Assembly (NCBI GenBank): GCA_022009975.1
Contig: CP091733.1
Span: 186,001 to 250,000 of the forward strand
Length of the DNA: 64,000 nucleotides
Direction: 5' to 3'
Source of the DNA: Phocaeicola vulgatus
GTDB taxonomy: Bacteria > Bacteroidota > Bacteroidia > Bacteroidales > Tannerellaceae
Shown here: one piece after another, positions 18,675-28,657 of the stretch
Layout: every line of letters starts with the position of its first letter
How positions within the stretch are numbered: the stretch's first letter is position 1
Position numbers and translations under genes: made by a program
The notes under the pieces: generated by a model
Databases searched by the model: none
What the model was told of the DNA's origin: nothing
What the model saw: the letters and a program-made list of their open reading frames with translations, nothing else

Positions 18675-19036
18675 GATAATTCTATTTTAGTTGTCTAACA
18701 ATTATATCCTATAACTTGTATGACATTTTATTGATCTTTATAATAATTAATACCTGGATCGGTTTTTAATTATTAGAAACGGGTCATTGCCATATCGTTT
18801 TTTTGAATCAAAACGGCAAAGTTAGAGATTTTATCTTATCTCGCCAAAAGTGCATCTTAAAATAATTTGAATTATATGATTATTCTTTTTCTGATTTGCC
18901 GAAAAGAGGTGGTTGTGGTAATCTATTTGTATTCCATTCGTATTCTTTAGGGTTTTGTTCGGTTATATTTTGGAACTAATTATGTACATTTGCAACTTTA
19001 AGAAGATAAGACAGACTTAATTGGAAGGAAACAATA
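18675..19036. other. divergent intergenic region between pyrG and the DUF3078 gene
   Basis: An AT-rich stretch of about 360 bp with no gene-like ORF. It should hold the promoters of pyrG (leftward) and of the DUF3078 gene (rightward). The best candidate is TACATTTG at 18985-18992 for the rightward gene. I see no long inverted repeat or known riboswitch. Confidence 0.5.
18985..18992 (+). promoter_or_regulatory. -7 element TACATTTG for the DUF3078 gene
   Basis: TACATTTG fits TAnnTTTG and lies 44 bp before the ATG at 19037. Confidence 0.5.
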
Positions 19037-20560
19037 ATGAAAAGAAGCTATGTATTGACATTGTTCGTCGGCTTATTCGGCTGGCACTTTGCCGGGGCTC
19101 AAGATACGTTGTCTATTTTGAGGCCGGCTATGGTTCAACATGCTGTTTTGCAATCATCCCAACAAGATACGTTGATAACAGTGGATGAAAAGGAACTTCC
19201 TGACCTGAGGACTCGTTTGATGGAACTGAACAATGGTTACGAGATACCGAAGAAGTTTACACCGGCATTGCGTAAATTCTTGATTAAAGATGATTTGGTC
19301 ATGTCGCCGGAAGCACAGTCTTTGATTAACGACTTTTACAACCGTTCCAATACGTTTGATCCTTATGTGACGTTCAAGGACACAATCATCGTCAACCGTT
19401 TGTTCATGCCAATTGTCTTTATAGGGGACTATTTGCCGGAAAACCTGACTTTTTATGACAAGAGTTTGGGCAAACCCGCTTATCAGCCGAAGCCGCTGAT
19501 GCCGGCAGATTCTATCTTTACGGATTACCGCCAGATGGAAAGCAGTGCGAAAATGGCGCGCCGTTATGTCGAGTGCAATTATCCTACCCGTTTCCGTTAT
19601 TCCCTGTCGATGTTGCCAAAAGAGACCGTGAAAGCCAATGTGGTGAAAAAGAAGATTACGGATGACTTCCCTTTGGTGGTGACGAATGATATTAGTTTTG
19701 ACGAAGAGAAAGCTCCGGATAAGTTCATCCCGGAACGCAAATATTGGAAGTCCCACTTTGAAAGTTCCATCCAATTCGCACAGAACTATGTCTCTCCGAA
19801 CTGGCATAAAGGTGGAAACAGTTCGTTGAACTTGAATAACCGGGAATATGTGCGTTATGATTATAATAAAGACCGTATCCAATTTGCCAATGAACTGGAG
19901 ATAAAGAATACGGTTTATACGGCTCCGAACGACACTTTGCGCAATTACAAAGTGAGTGATGATGTGTTCCGTATCCACTCCAACTTCGGTTATCGTGCGT
20001 TCAGCAAGTGGTATTATACTTTGGACATGGAGTTCAAGACGCAGCTCTTGAGTAGTTATGCGGAGAATTCGGACATTCGCCAAGCCGGTTTCCTTTCTCC
20101 ATACAGCGTCAATGTCGGTGTCGGTATGAAATATGACTTGAAAAAGAAGTTCAAGGACAAGCATAAGAATTTGACCTTTAATGTCAACGTCGCTCCTTTG
20201 TCATACACTTTCCGCCAGACAATCGACGATGAGATTAATTTGGGCAAGCACTTCAAGAAGAAAGCTGGGCAGGACGAATACCCGACATTGGAGAATTTGT
20301 TCGGTTCGACTATCAACGCCACGTTGAATTTCCAGATAAACAGGAACGTAAGTTGGTATTCGCGCTTTTATTACAATACGAACTACAAGCGTATAGAAGG
20401 TGAGTGGGAAAACCGCTTTTCATTTGCTTGGAGCCGTTTCTTCTCTACGAACATCACATTGAATATGCGTTACGATGACGGTGTGGCGAAAAGTGAAGAC
20501 TTCAATTCCTTGTTGCAGATTAACGAGTTGTTGAGCTTCGGGTTTAATTATAAATGGTAA
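19037..20560 (+). CDS. DUF3078 outer-membrane protein
   Basis: A 507-residue secreted protein. After a signal peptide (ending FAGAQ) and a 200-residue N-terminal region, the C-terminal half from about residue 235 matches DUF3078: FAQNYVSPNWHKGGNSSLNL, KNTVYTAPNDTLRNYKVSDD, then alternating beta-strands such as KWYYTLDMEFKTQLL and a closing LSFGFNYKW ending in an aromatic residue. This suggests a beta-barrel in the outer membrane. No function is established for the family. The gene stands alone, convergent with kdsB and separated from it by a long palindrome. Confidence 0.8.
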   Translation: MKRSYVLTLFVGLFGWHFAGAQDTLSILRPAMVQHAVLQSSQQDTLITVDEKELPDLRTRLMELNNGYEIPKKFTPALRKFLIKDDLVMSPEAQSLINDFYNRSNTFDPYVTFKDTIIVNRLFMPIVFIGDYLPENLTFYDKSLGKPAYQPKPLMPADSIFTDYRQMESSAKMARRYVECNYPTRFRYSLSMLPKETVKANVVKKKITDDFPLVVTNDISFDEEKAPDKFIPERKYWKSHFESSIQFAQNYVSPNWHKGGNSSLNLNNREYVRYDYNKDRIQFANELEIKNTVYTAPNDTLRNYKVSDDVFRIHSNFGYRAFSKWYYTLDMEFKTQLLSSYAENSDIRQAGFLSPYSVNVGVGMKYDLKKKFKDKHKNLTFNVNVAPLSYTFRQTIDDEINLGKHFKKKAGQDEYPTLENLFGSTINATLNFQINRNVSWYSRFYYNTNYKRIEGEWENRFSFAWSRFFSTNITLNMRYDDGVAKSEDFNSLLQINELLSFGFNYKW

Positions 20561-20569
20561 TATAACAGC

Positions 20570-20621
20570 ATTAAAATAGCATTTAAACACTGTTTAAACG
20601 GCGTTTAAATGCTGTTTTAAT
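20570..20621. terminator. bidirectional terminator, 19-bp stem with inner palindrome
   Basis: ATTAAAATAGCATTTAAAC (20570-20588) pairs with GTTTAAATGCTGTTTTAAT (20603-20621) with one mismatch. The loop contains another palindrome, GTTTAAAC. It lies between the stops of the DUF3078 gene and kdsB. Confidence 0.75.
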
Positions 20622-20644
20622 TTTACTTTGAGATGCTTCCTTTT

Positions 20645-21391
20645 TTATTTGAGAAGCAAATTCGCCTTTTCCAAATCCTCCGGGGTGTCAATTCCGATGG
20701 TCTCTTGTTCCGTGATGCCCACTTTGATTTTGTATCCGTTTTCCAACCAACGCAACTGTTCCAGGCTTTCGGCAATCTCCAATGATGATGGTGGAAGAGC
20801 CGTGATTTCCTTCAAAACATCTGCCCGGTAAGCATACATTCCGATATGCTTGTAGAAGACATGGGCGGAGAGCCATTCCGTATATTTCTTTCCGCGGATG
20901 TAAGGGACAATGGAACGGCTGAAATACATCGCTTCCATTCGTTTGTTCACGACGACTTTTGGGGAGTTGGGATTGAACAGCGTGCTTTCAAAATCCCCAT
21001 CGGCAGCAAACGGCTTGACCAAAGTGGCGATATCTACGCTTTCATCTTCAAAGCAGCGTTTGATTGTCTCTATTTGCTCCGGATGGATGAAAGGTTCGTC
21101 TCCTTGGATGTTGATGATTACGTCGAAAGGTTCGCCCACCTTTTGATACGCCTCCTCACAGCGGTCTGTCCCGCTCCGGTGTTGGTCGGAAGTCATGACA
21201 ACATTCCCGCCGAAAGCCTTCACGGCAGCTTCAATCCGTTCATCGTCTGTGGCAACACAAACCCTGTCTACGGTCTCTTTTACTTGCTCATAAACACGTT
21301 GGATCATCGGTTTGCCTCCCAACAAAGCCAAAGGCTTGCCCGGAAAGCGGGTGGAGGCGTAACGTGCCGGGATAATTCCTATAAATTTCAT
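20645..21391 (-). CDS. kdsB: 3-deoxy-manno-octulosonate cytidylyltransferase KdsB
   Basis: KdsB activates Kdo to CMP-Kdo for the inner core of lipopolysaccharide. The 248-residue protein opens KFIGIIPARYASTRFPGKPL, the nucleotide-binding signature, and keeps VVMTSDQHRSGTDRCEEA, IINIQGDEPFI and HIGMYAYRADVL. Length is typical. It lies 12 bp downstream of the antiporter gene on the same strand and could be co-transcribed with it, although no functional link is obvious. Confidence 0.97.
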   Translation of the reverse strand: MKFIGIIPARYASTRFPGKPLALLGGKPMIQRVYEQVKETVDRVCVATDDERIEAAVKAFGGNVVMTSDQHRSGTDRCEEAYQKVGEPFDVIINIQGDEPFIHPEQIETIKRCFEDESVDIATLVKPFAADGDFESTLFNPNSPKVVVNKRMEAMYFSRSIVPYIRGKKYTEWLSAHVFYKHIGMYAYRADVLKEITALPPSSLEIAESLEQLRWLENGYKIKVGITEQETIGIDTPEDLEKANLLLK

Positions 21392-21403
21392 TTTGTCTAT
21401 CTA

Positions 21404-23665
21404 TTATAATGTATTGGATTCGCTAAACCGTAAAACTTTGGAACGCTCCCCGACAATCCATACCAAATCGCCCTCCTGGAACTGCGTGGACGGGTCTGGA
21501 TTCTTCAACGAAGTGTTCCCTCGTTCTATACCGATGACAAGGCAATCCGCTTTGTCCCGGATGCCGGACTGTTGGATGGTCTTTCCTATCAACTTGGAAT
21601 TGTCTGAGATTTGGAACTGCTCGATGCTGACATCGTTTGCTTTCGGATGCAAATGAGCCTTGTAGTCCTGGTATTTCTCTTCAACGTAAGTCCGGAAATG
21701 TTCCAAGTCGGAGTCGGAACCGGCAACAACGATTTTGTCGAAAGGATAAAGGTGCTCTTCCCCGCCCGGAATGTTGATCCGGTTGTCGCCCCGGATAATG
21801 GTTACGATATTCACATTGCAATGTTTGCGGAAATTCAATTCCCGTAAAGTCTTGCCGATGCTCGGTGAGTTTTGTTTGACCTCAAAATCTGCCAAGTGCA
21901 GGTCCCTTTCCAACATGTGATTGGCAAAGTGGTGGTTGATGGTCGCATGCTTCTCTTCTTCCACCTCCCTTGCCGTCAAGTTGGAGAAGAAGCGGCGTTC
22001 CATCAAGATGGATTGCTTCTTGAGCTTCTTGGAGAAAATGATGGAAATGATAATCAGGGAAGCGATTACCCACATATAGCTGGCTGCCGTGTTGAGCAGT
22101 TGGGCAACGGGAATCATCACCATGACAATACAAAGGATGACACGCAGCAAGATGAGGGAAATCAGAGGCCCGCGGTTGAATTTGTTGTCGTTCCATAACT
22201 GTTGGAATTCGACGGAACGGTTCTTCTTCATCATGATGGCACGGAGCATCGGTGAAATCAGCGTCAAGATCAGGATTAAAGAGAGGATGTCGCCTTTCCA
22301 TCCCGGCAAATAGTTCGTGATGAGTGGCGAAACATATTGCAACCATACGAATATCAACACAATGGATACGGAAGCGTAAGTGCCGACAATGCGGGCAAGT
22401 GCTTTGAGTAACTTGTGCCATGCGCTCTTTTGGGTGATGGTGCTCGAGCCGGATGCGTATTTCTGCAAAAGCAACATCCATTTCTCCGGGATGATGCGCT
22501 CCAAACGGTTATACGCCGGTTCGGATAACCGGATCATATAAGGGGTAAAGAAGGTGGTCAATACGGATACTGCCACGACTATCGGATAAAGGAAGTGGTC
22601 TGTCACTTTCAACGAGAGTCCCAATGCTGCCAAGATAAAGGCAAACTCTCCGATTTGTGCCAAAGAGAAGCCGGATTGCACGGCAACTTTCAGCGGTTGC
22701 CCGGACAAGAGCACGCCGAATGTGCCGAAGCAGATTTGACCTGTCATCACGATGGCTGTTAATATCAGGATCGGTATTTTGTATTCCCACAGCATCAAGG
22801 GGTCGATCATCATGCCGACAGAGACGAAGAAGATGGCACCGAAGAGGTTCTTGACGGGTTTGACCAACTGCTCGATGTGTTCCGCTTCAATGGTCTCTGC
22901 CAACAATGACCCCATGATGAAAGCTCCCAAGGCGGAAGAGAATCCAGCCAAGGTCGCAATCTTTACCATTCCAAAGCAAAGCCCGATGCTGATAATCAAT
23001 AGTGTCTCGTCGTTCAGGTATTTGTGGCAAGTTCGGAGGAACGAAGGAATCAAGTAGATGCCGACGATGAAGCAGAACATGAGGAACACTCCCAACTTCA
23101 CGACGCTGTTGAGCAATTCCATCCCTTCCACCTGTTTGCTGACGGCCAAAGTGGAGAGCAACACCATCATCAATACGGCAAACAAGTCTTCCACCACGAG
23201 TATTCCCAACACCACTCCGGAGAACTTTTGGTTGCGAAGCCCCATTTCGTCAAATGCCTTATAGATAATCGTGGTGGAGGACATGGAAAGCATCCCGCCC
23301 AAGAAGAGGGATGTCATGTGTCCCCAGCCCAATGCCAAACCGGTTGCGTATCCGACAAACATCATGCCGGCAACGATGGTCACGGCTCCCGTCACGGCTG
23401 TTCCGCCCACTTTGACCAACTTCTTGAAACTGAAGTCCAGTCCTAATGTGAATAGGAGGAAGATGACTCCGATTTCCGACCATGTGTTGATGCTGCTCGA
23501 GTCAATCACGCTCGGTGTGAACGGGCAAGCTGGACCGCTGATGATTCCGGCAACGATATAGCCCAGCACCACCGGCTGTTTCAACCATTTGAAAAGAATG
23601 GTTACAAGGCTGGCACTGATAAGGATAACAGCCAAGTCCGAGATTAATACAGGTATTTCTGACAT
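21404..23665 (-). CDS. KefB/CPA2-type cation:proton antiporter with TrkA-C domains
   Basis: A 753-residue membrane protein. Residues 1-400 form a CPA2 antiporter domain of about 12 helices (VVLGYIVAGIISGP, FTLGLDFSFKKL, SMSSTTIIYKAFDEMGLRNQ, ALGAFIMGSLLAET). Helices continue to about residue 560. The C-terminal 180 residues carry two TrkA-C/RCK-like domains (SIGKTLRELNFRKHCNVNIV; GKTIQQSGIRDKADCLVIGI) that usually sense ligands and gate transport. The ATG at 23665 is preferred over 23740 since the first helix starts there. The exported ion (K+ or Na+) cannot be told from sequence. Confidence 0.88.
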   Translation of the reverse strand: MSEIPVLISDLAVILISASLVTILFKWLKQPVVLGYIVAGIISGPACPFTPSVIDSSSINTWSEIGVIFLLFTLGLDFSFKKLVKVGGTAVTGAVTIVAGMMFVGYATGLALGWGHMTSLFLGGMLSMSSTTIIYKAFDEMGLRNQKFSGVVLGILVVEDLFAVLMMVLLSTLAVSKQVEGMELLNSVVKLGVFLMFCFIVGIYLIPSFLRTCHKYLNDETLLIISIGLCFGMVKIATLAGFSSALGAFIMGSLLAETIEAEHIEQLVKPVKNLFGAIFFVSVGMMIDPLMLWEYKIPILILTAIVMTGQICFGTFGVLLSGQPLKVAVQSGFSLAQIGEFAFILAALGLSLKVTDHFLYPIVVAVSVLTTFFTPYMIRLSEPAYNRLERIIPEKWMLLLQKYASGSSTITQKSAWHKLLKALARIVGTYASVSIVLIFVWLQYVSPLITNYLPGWKGDILSLILILTLISPMLRAIMMKKNRSVEFQQLWNDNKFNRGPLISLILLRVILCIVMVMIPVAQLLNTAASYMWVIASLIIISIIFSKKLKKQSILMERRFFSNLTAREVEEEKHATINHHFANHMLERDLHLADFEVKQNSPSIGKTLRELNFRKHCNVNIVTIIRGDNRINIPGGEEHLYPFDKIVVAGSDSDLEHFRTYVEEKYQDYKAHLHPKANDVSIEQFQISDNSKLIGKTIQQSGIRDKADCLVIGIERGNTSLKNPDPSTQFQEGDLVWIVGERSKVLRFSESNTL

Positions 23666-23705
23666 TATAATGATGCTAATAGAATTTAAACTTTCTTTAT
23701 CGTGG

Positions 23706-23713
23706 CAAAGGTA
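23706..23713 (-). promoter_or_regulatory. -7 element TACCTTTG for the antiporter gene
   Basis: Minus-strand TACCTTTG 40 bp before the ATG at 23665, downstream of the susD terminator hairpin. Confidence 0.55.
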
Positions 23714-23772
23714 TGGAAAATCCAAGGAAATGGTGTGCAAAATGTTTGAATTTAGTGAAATGATTGTACAAG

Positions 23773-23811
23773 AATCCCCGCCTTGGAGCTTTTGGCTGCA
23801 AAGCGGGGATT
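23773..23811 (-). terminator. hairpin after the susC-susD operon
   Basis: AATCCCCGC (23773-23781) pairs with GCGGGGATT (23803-23811). It lies 43 bp past the susD stop on the minus strand. The T tract is weak (TTCTTGT). Confidence 0.6.
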
Positions 23812-23853
23812 GGCTATTTAGCAGGATGCTTTAACATCCTTCCTTGTTCCGAA

Positions 23854-25416
23854 TTAAACTGTCGGTTGAGGAGCAGCAGGGTTGTTCTGTTCTTCAGAGA
23901 TACCTGCGTTCGTGTTCATTTCGCACTGCGGGATACGATAAATCAAAATCTGGGATTCCGGTTCGATGTAATATTGGATAATAGCTTCGTAGTTGCTATT
24001 CTTACGGTCAACCGGTTTCTTCAAACGCAAGATATCGAACAATCCGAAACCTTCACCCCAAAGTTCCATACGGCGTTGCAACCAAACTTCATCCTGGAAC
24101 TGCTCAGCAGATGCAGCTTTGCTCTTGAACTGAGGGTCACGATAAGTCTGTACGAATGATTCCAATGTCGTTTTGGCTTTTGCCAAATCTCCGCCCATGG
24201 CTTCTGCTTCAGCTTTGATCAGGTACATTTCTTCCACACGCATCAAAGGCCAGTCTGAAGCGTTAGTCGGGTTGCCGACGATACTTTGGTAAGCACCGAA
24301 CTTCACGTTGGTATATGGATCCATGCCGAATGACCCTACGACCTCCGGACCAACCAATGAAGTTGTTCCTTCTGGAGAAACGAACCACTGTTTACGGATA
24401 TCGCTTGCAGGAATCATGTCATACAACTTGCTGCTTACGAAACGCCATGCGCCTACCAATGTTGTATAACCGCTACCTGTTAAAGAGCACAAGTGAGATG
24501 GCCAGTTAATAATACCTGTCTTTACGACATCGTTGTCTTCTGTAATCATTACACCCCACAACCAGGAAGCAGCAGAAGCAGAGTTGAAAGTTGGAGTAGA
24601 CACTTCTTTGATAGACTGAGGAGTTCCACCAGCGATTGCTGCTTCAGCATCAGCGGCAGCTTCTTTCCATTTATGCATCAACAAGTAAGCGCGGGCACGC
24701 AAACCATGAACGACCGCTGCATCGATTTGATCTTTGCTGGCTCCGTTGTCGAAACTTTCACCCATCAGTTCCAATGCCTGGTTCAAGTCCGAAATAATCT
24801 GGTCATAAACTTGCTGGACTGTAGCACGTGGGTTGTTCTGTAACTCTTCGTCTGTCTTCTTCTCAGTTACGATTGGAACACAAAGGGCATTTTCGTGTCC
24901 TGCGTATGTGAATTGATAGAATTGAGCCAAATTCAGATAGTCGTATGCACGAGCAGCGAAAGCTTGTCCACGATAAATCTTCAATGATGCGTCGTCTGAA
25001 CCTTCTGTCAGAGTCAACACACTATTGGCTGCTTTCATGTGATTATAGAAGGTCTTCCAAATCAACTCATCATCCGAGCTATCATAAACACGGTCTGCAT
25101 AGTTTTGGGCACGACCGAACCAATTGTAACCGGAAGTAGTCACCGGCATGTCCTGACCGCTTTGGTCAATCATTTGTGCGATAGCTGCCACACCATAGTC
25201 ACTGTGGTAGGTGCTTGATGTTGATATTGTCCCGAATTGATTCAATTTGGCAGCCATTGCGTTCACTTCGGCTGTGATCAAGTTCGGACGTTTGTTGATA
25301 ATTTCCTCCTTTTGGTCACCAGTTACGACGTCACCTTCAGGAAGCTTATCCAAATCGCAAGAAACCAACATAAGGGCTGCGCCTGCGAAAACTAAATATT
25401 TGTTTGAAATTTTCAT
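23854..25416 (-). CDS. SusD/RagB family nutrient-binding outer-membrane lipoprotein
   Basis: SusD proteins cap a SusC transporter and capture its substrate at the cell surface. The 520-residue protein has a lipoprotein signal (MKISNKYLVFAGAALMLVSC, Cys20) followed by acidic residues, helical TPR-like stretches (AFAARAYDYLNLAQFYQFTY; YLLMHKWKEAAADAEAAIAG) and the SusD C-terminal motif WPLMRVEEMYLIKAEAEA. It follows susC by 25 bp. No glycosidase, sulfatase or sigma/anti-sigma gene is adjacent, so the substrate cannot be assigned; peptides are as possible as glycans. Confidence 0.93.
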   Translation of the reverse strand: MKISNKYLVFAGAALMLVSCDLDKLPEGDVVTGDQKEEIINKRPNLITAEVNAMAAKLNQFGTISTSSTYHSDYGVAAIAQMIDQSGQDMPVTTSGYNWFGRAQNYADRVYDSSDDELIWKTFYNHMKAANSVLTLTEGSDDASLKIYRGQAFAARAYDYLNLAQFYQFTYAGHENALCVPIVTEKKTDEELQNNPRATVQQVYDQIISDLNQALELMGESFDNGASKDQIDAAVVHGLRARAYLLMHKWKEAAADAEAAIAGGTPQSIKEVSTPTFNSASAASWLWGVMITEDNDVVKTGIINWPSHLCSLTGSGYTTLVGAWRFVSSKLYDMIPASDIRKQWFVSPEGTTSLVGPEVVGSFGMDPYTNVKFGAYQSIVGNPTNASDWPLMRVEEMYLIKAEAEAMGGDLAKAKTTLESFVQTYRDPQFKSKAASAEQFQDEVWLQRRMELWGEGFGLFDILRLKKPVDRKNSNYEAIIQYYIEPESQILIYRIPQCEMNTNAGISEEQNNPAAPQPTV

Positions 25417-25441
25417 AAGTCTGAATTCTCGTTTAATGGGT

Positions 25442-28400
25442 TTAGAAATTCAATGAAATACCACCAGAGATTGTGCGGATTGGTGAATATACGTTCTGTG
25501 CATTCGTGTAGCTCTGACGCGGGTCCATACCCTTGCGTGCAGTCAACAACGCAACATTGTCAGCAACGAAGTAGACACGGATACCATCAATCTGAATCTT
25601 ACGAGTCAATGTCTTCGGCAATGTGTAACCGAATGTGATATTCTGCAAACTCAAATAGTTAGAGCTTGTCAACCAACGGTCAGAAGAGTAATTAGTTGCA
25701 GCCTGATCCTGGATGTTGCGGCGAGGGACGTCTGTATTCTTGTTGTTAGGAGTCCAACGGTTCAACATGTCCACGTGCAAAGCAGCACCCTTTGATTGAC
25801 CACTCATCAAATCTTGATAAGTGTAGTCCCAAATGCGTCCGCCCAACTGGTAAGCGAATGAAAGTGAGAAGTCGAATCCATAAGCTGTAACAGTTGTTCC
25901 GAAACCACCATATACTTTAGGCAAGATATCGCCTGTCGCAAAGCGGTTAGAAGCTGCTGTAGTATAAGATTTGGTAGTTGTTTCACCTTTGTCGTTCGGC
26001 TCTTTCAAAGCCCACATGCTTTCACCTGTTTCCGGGTCAACGCCTACAAACTTCGGCAAATACAATTGGTACATGGATTCACCTTCACGATAGATACGGC
26101 TACCGTCAATCAACTCACCCTTCAATTCAGGAGCCAATTCGTTGATTTTGTTCTTTACGTGAGTCAAATTGAGGTTGATATCCCAAGTGAAGTCTTTTGT
26201 TTCGATAAGGTTCGAATGCAAATCCACTTCTACACCACGGTTGATCATAGAACCGATGTTTTCCGGATAACGGGAATAACCCATGGATGCTGCCACAGGC
26301 TTAAAGTAAAGCATGTCTGTTGTCTTACGAGAGAAGTATTCAGCAGAACCGCTCAACTTGCCCCCCCAGAAGTTGAAGTCGAAACCTGTATTGAAACTGT
26401 GTGAAGTTTCCCAAGTAATCTTTTCGTTGCCTTTGTAAGTCAAAGATGTAGAGAAGTCACCGTTGCTGTTTGACAAAGCATATTGGTCTTTGTACGGGAC
26501 GTAGTTACGGCTTGCGCTGCCTTCATACAGCAAAGCATCGTTACCTTGCATACCGTAGCTGATTTTGAACTTCAACATGTCAATCCAACTCTGGTTTTCC
26601 AAGAACGATTCCTTGTTCATCAGCCAACCTGCACCGAATGACCAGAAGTTACCCCAACGGTGGTCTGGGTGGAATACGGATGAAGCGTCACGACGGAAAG
26701 ATGCGGAACCGAAGTACTTGCTATCATAGTCGTATTGTGCACGGAACAACCAACCTTCTGTAGCATATGTCTGAGAGTAAGAAGAGTTGTTCTGGTTCAA
26801 GATTGCATTGTCCAATTCATAGATGTCAGGGTTGTAGATCTTTTCACGTTTGCCATACAGATAAGAGAGTCTGTAGTTGTAGTTTTCGTGACCTGCCAAT
26901 ATATCCAAGTTATGAACGTCGTTGAAAGTCTTGTTCCAGGTCAACAAATACTGCTGGTTGACGCTGAACACACGCTGGGTGCTTGCGTAGATGATACCAC
27001 CGACACCGCTTGTTTCAGAGTATTGTCCATAATATGGGTTCGTTACGCTGCGGTACTGGATATTGTTGTTATCCACACCGATATTGATTTTAGCCTTGAT
27101 GCCGCCCCAAAGGTCTATGTCTGCACCCCACTTGCCGCTGAACACATCTCCAGAATAGCTGCGCTTGTCCAAGATGTAGCTTGCCAACGGGTTACCATTT
27201 GGGATGACATTCTCACGTTTGAAATTCGTATCAGCTCCGTAGTCGTAACGGGTGAAGCCTCGGTTATCTTTCATGATGTTACCGCTTGCGTCACGGATAT
27301 ACATTGGATAGATAGCACCTACAATGTTTGCTGCGTAGAATGCGTTACCATTGGAAGTGTTTCCTTCTGTATCCTGTTCACGGCTGTCATAGTGAGTGTA
27401 AGACATGTTACCGCTCAACTTCAACCAAGGTTTTACTTGGTAGTCCGCTTTCAAGCGGGCAGTATAACGTTTGAATCCTGATTCTGGAACGATACCTTTG
27501 TCGTTCAAGTAGCCAGCAGACATGTAATAGTTCATCTTATCAGATGCACCGCTGACGTTCAAGTTATACTCTTGACGAGGATTTGTTTCAAACAATTCAT
27601 CGCTCCAGTTATCTGGGATAAAGTAGTTGGTACCGTCAGAATAACCTAATTTGGCATTCGGGTTCAATTTGCCGTCCATACCTATCAACTTCTCTCCATT
27701 AGGAAGAGTATAGACCAAATAACCCAAATAACTTTTAGACAACATAGCATCGTTGGCATAAGCATTAGCAGCAGCCAAGTCGCCATTTGCCATATATTTC
27801 TTCAAGTCACCGTTGTAGATGGCTTCATAGTTCAGTTCATAGAACTGTCCTGGATCTGAGATGGTTTCATAGGAAGGAACACCACGTTTGTTAACACCCC
27901 ATTTGGCATCGAAGTTCACACGTGCTTCACCGCTTTTACCTTTGCGGGTTGTAATCAAAATGACACCGTTTGCACCACGAGCTCCATACAAGGCGTTGGA
28001 TGCAGCATCTTTCAATACTGTCATGGATTCGATATCCGATGTGCTGATGGCTGAGATTTCACCATCGTAAGGCACACCGTCCACAACGTAAAGAGGTCTG
28101 TTGCTTGCAGCCATAGAGCCGATACCACGCACGCGGATAGTAGCATCCTTGCCCGGCTGACCAGTATTGCTTGTTGTTTGTACACCGGCAACTTGACCTG
28201 TCAAGGCATTTGTTACGTTAGAAGTTTGACGTTTTGCAATCTTTTCGTTACTAATTGTAGCGGCAGAACCTGTAAAGGCTGATTTCTTGGCAGTACCATA
28301 AGCAACAACCATCACTTCATCCAAACTGTGGGAGTCGGATTCCAATACGGCATTGATTTTTGAAGAGACGTTGAATTGCCGGCTCTTCATACCTACATAA

Positions 28401-28624
28401 GAGATTTCCAAATGCTTGTGCTGAGATGGAACATCTAATGTAAAGTTTCCGTCAAAGTCGGTTACAGTACCGATAGTAGTACCTTTTACGACAACAGAAG
28501 CACCGATTACGGGGTCGCCATTTTCATCAACAACGTGACCTGTAACCTTAGTGTTCTGAGCAAAAGCCGCAGACACACCCATCAACAAGCATGCCGCAGT
28601 GGTCATAGTAAACCTTTTCATCAT
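25442..28624 (-). CDS. SusC/RagA family TonB-dependent transporter
   Basis: An outer-membrane active transporter of about 1,060 residues. After the signal peptide (ending SAAFAQ) is a carboxypeptidase-D-like domain (VTGHVVDENGDPVIGASVVV), the TonB-box region SLDEVMVVAYGT, the plug (RVRGIGSMAASNRPLYVVDG, SMTVLKDAASNALYGARGAN) and a 22-strand barrel ending GGISLNF. It pairs with the SusD gene downstream. The start is ATG 28624 or the next ATG at 28621. A 150-nt leader with a small ORF and inverted repeats precedes it, so control by the leader is likely (inference). Confidence 0.95.
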   Translation of the reverse strand: MMKRFTMTTAACLLMGVSAAFAQNTKVTGHVVDENGDPVIGASVVVKGTTIGTVTDFDGNFTLDVPSQHKHLEISYVGMKSRQFNVSSKINAVLESDSHSLDEVMVVAYGTAKKSAFTGSAATISNEKIAKRQTSNVTNALTGQVAGVQTTSNTGQPGKDATIRVRGIGSMAASNRPLYVVDGVPYDGEISAISTSDIESMTVLKDAASNALYGARGANGVILITTRKGKSGEARVNFDAKWGVNKRGVPSYETISDPGQFYELNYEAIYNGDLKKYMANGDLAAANAYANDAMLSKSYLGYLVYTLPNGEKLIGMDGKLNPNAKLGYSDGTNYFIPDNWSDELFETNPRQEYNLNVSGASDKMNYYMSAGYLNDKGIVPESGFKRYTARLKADYQVKPWLKLSGNMSYTHYDSREQDTEGNTSNGNAFYAANIVGAIYPMYIRDASGNIMKDNRGFTRYDYGADTNFKRENVIPNGNPLASYILDKRSYSGDVFSGKWGADIDLWGGIKAKINIGVDNNNIQYRSVTNPYYGQYSETSGVGGIIYASTQRVFSVNQQYLLTWNKTFNDVHNLDILAGHENYNYRLSYLYGKREKIYNPDIYELDNAILNQNNSSYSQTYATEGWLFRAQYDYDSKYFGSASFRRDASSVFHPDHRWGNFWSFGAGWLMNKESFLENQSWIDMLKFKISYGMQGNDALLYEGSASRNYVPYKDQYALSNSNGDFSTSLTYKGNEKITWETSHSFNTGFDFNFWGGKLSGSAEYFSRKTTDMLYFKPVAASMGYSRYPENIGSMINRGVEVDLHSNLIETKDFTWDINLNLTHVKNKINELAPELKGELIDGSRIYREGESMYQLYLPKFVGVDPETGESMWALKEPNDKGETTTKSYTTAASNRFATGDILPKVYGGFGTTVTAYGFDFSLSFAYQLGGRIWDYTYQDLMSGQSKGAALHVDMLNRWTPNNKNTDVPRRNIQDQAATNYSSDRWLTSSNYLSLQNITFGYTLPKTLTRKIQIDGIRVYFVADNVALLTARKGMDPRQSYTNAQNVYSPIRTISGGISLNF

Positions 28625-28657
28625 AAATACACACACTTAAATATTAAACAATAATTC

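Noticed and set aside
19154..20164. A 336-codon open frame antisense to the DUF3078 gene, and similar long antisense frames over bamA, dnaE, pbpC and the antiporter
   Set aside because: They lie wholly opposite genes with clear family motifs and show no signal peptide, domain or plausible composition of their own.
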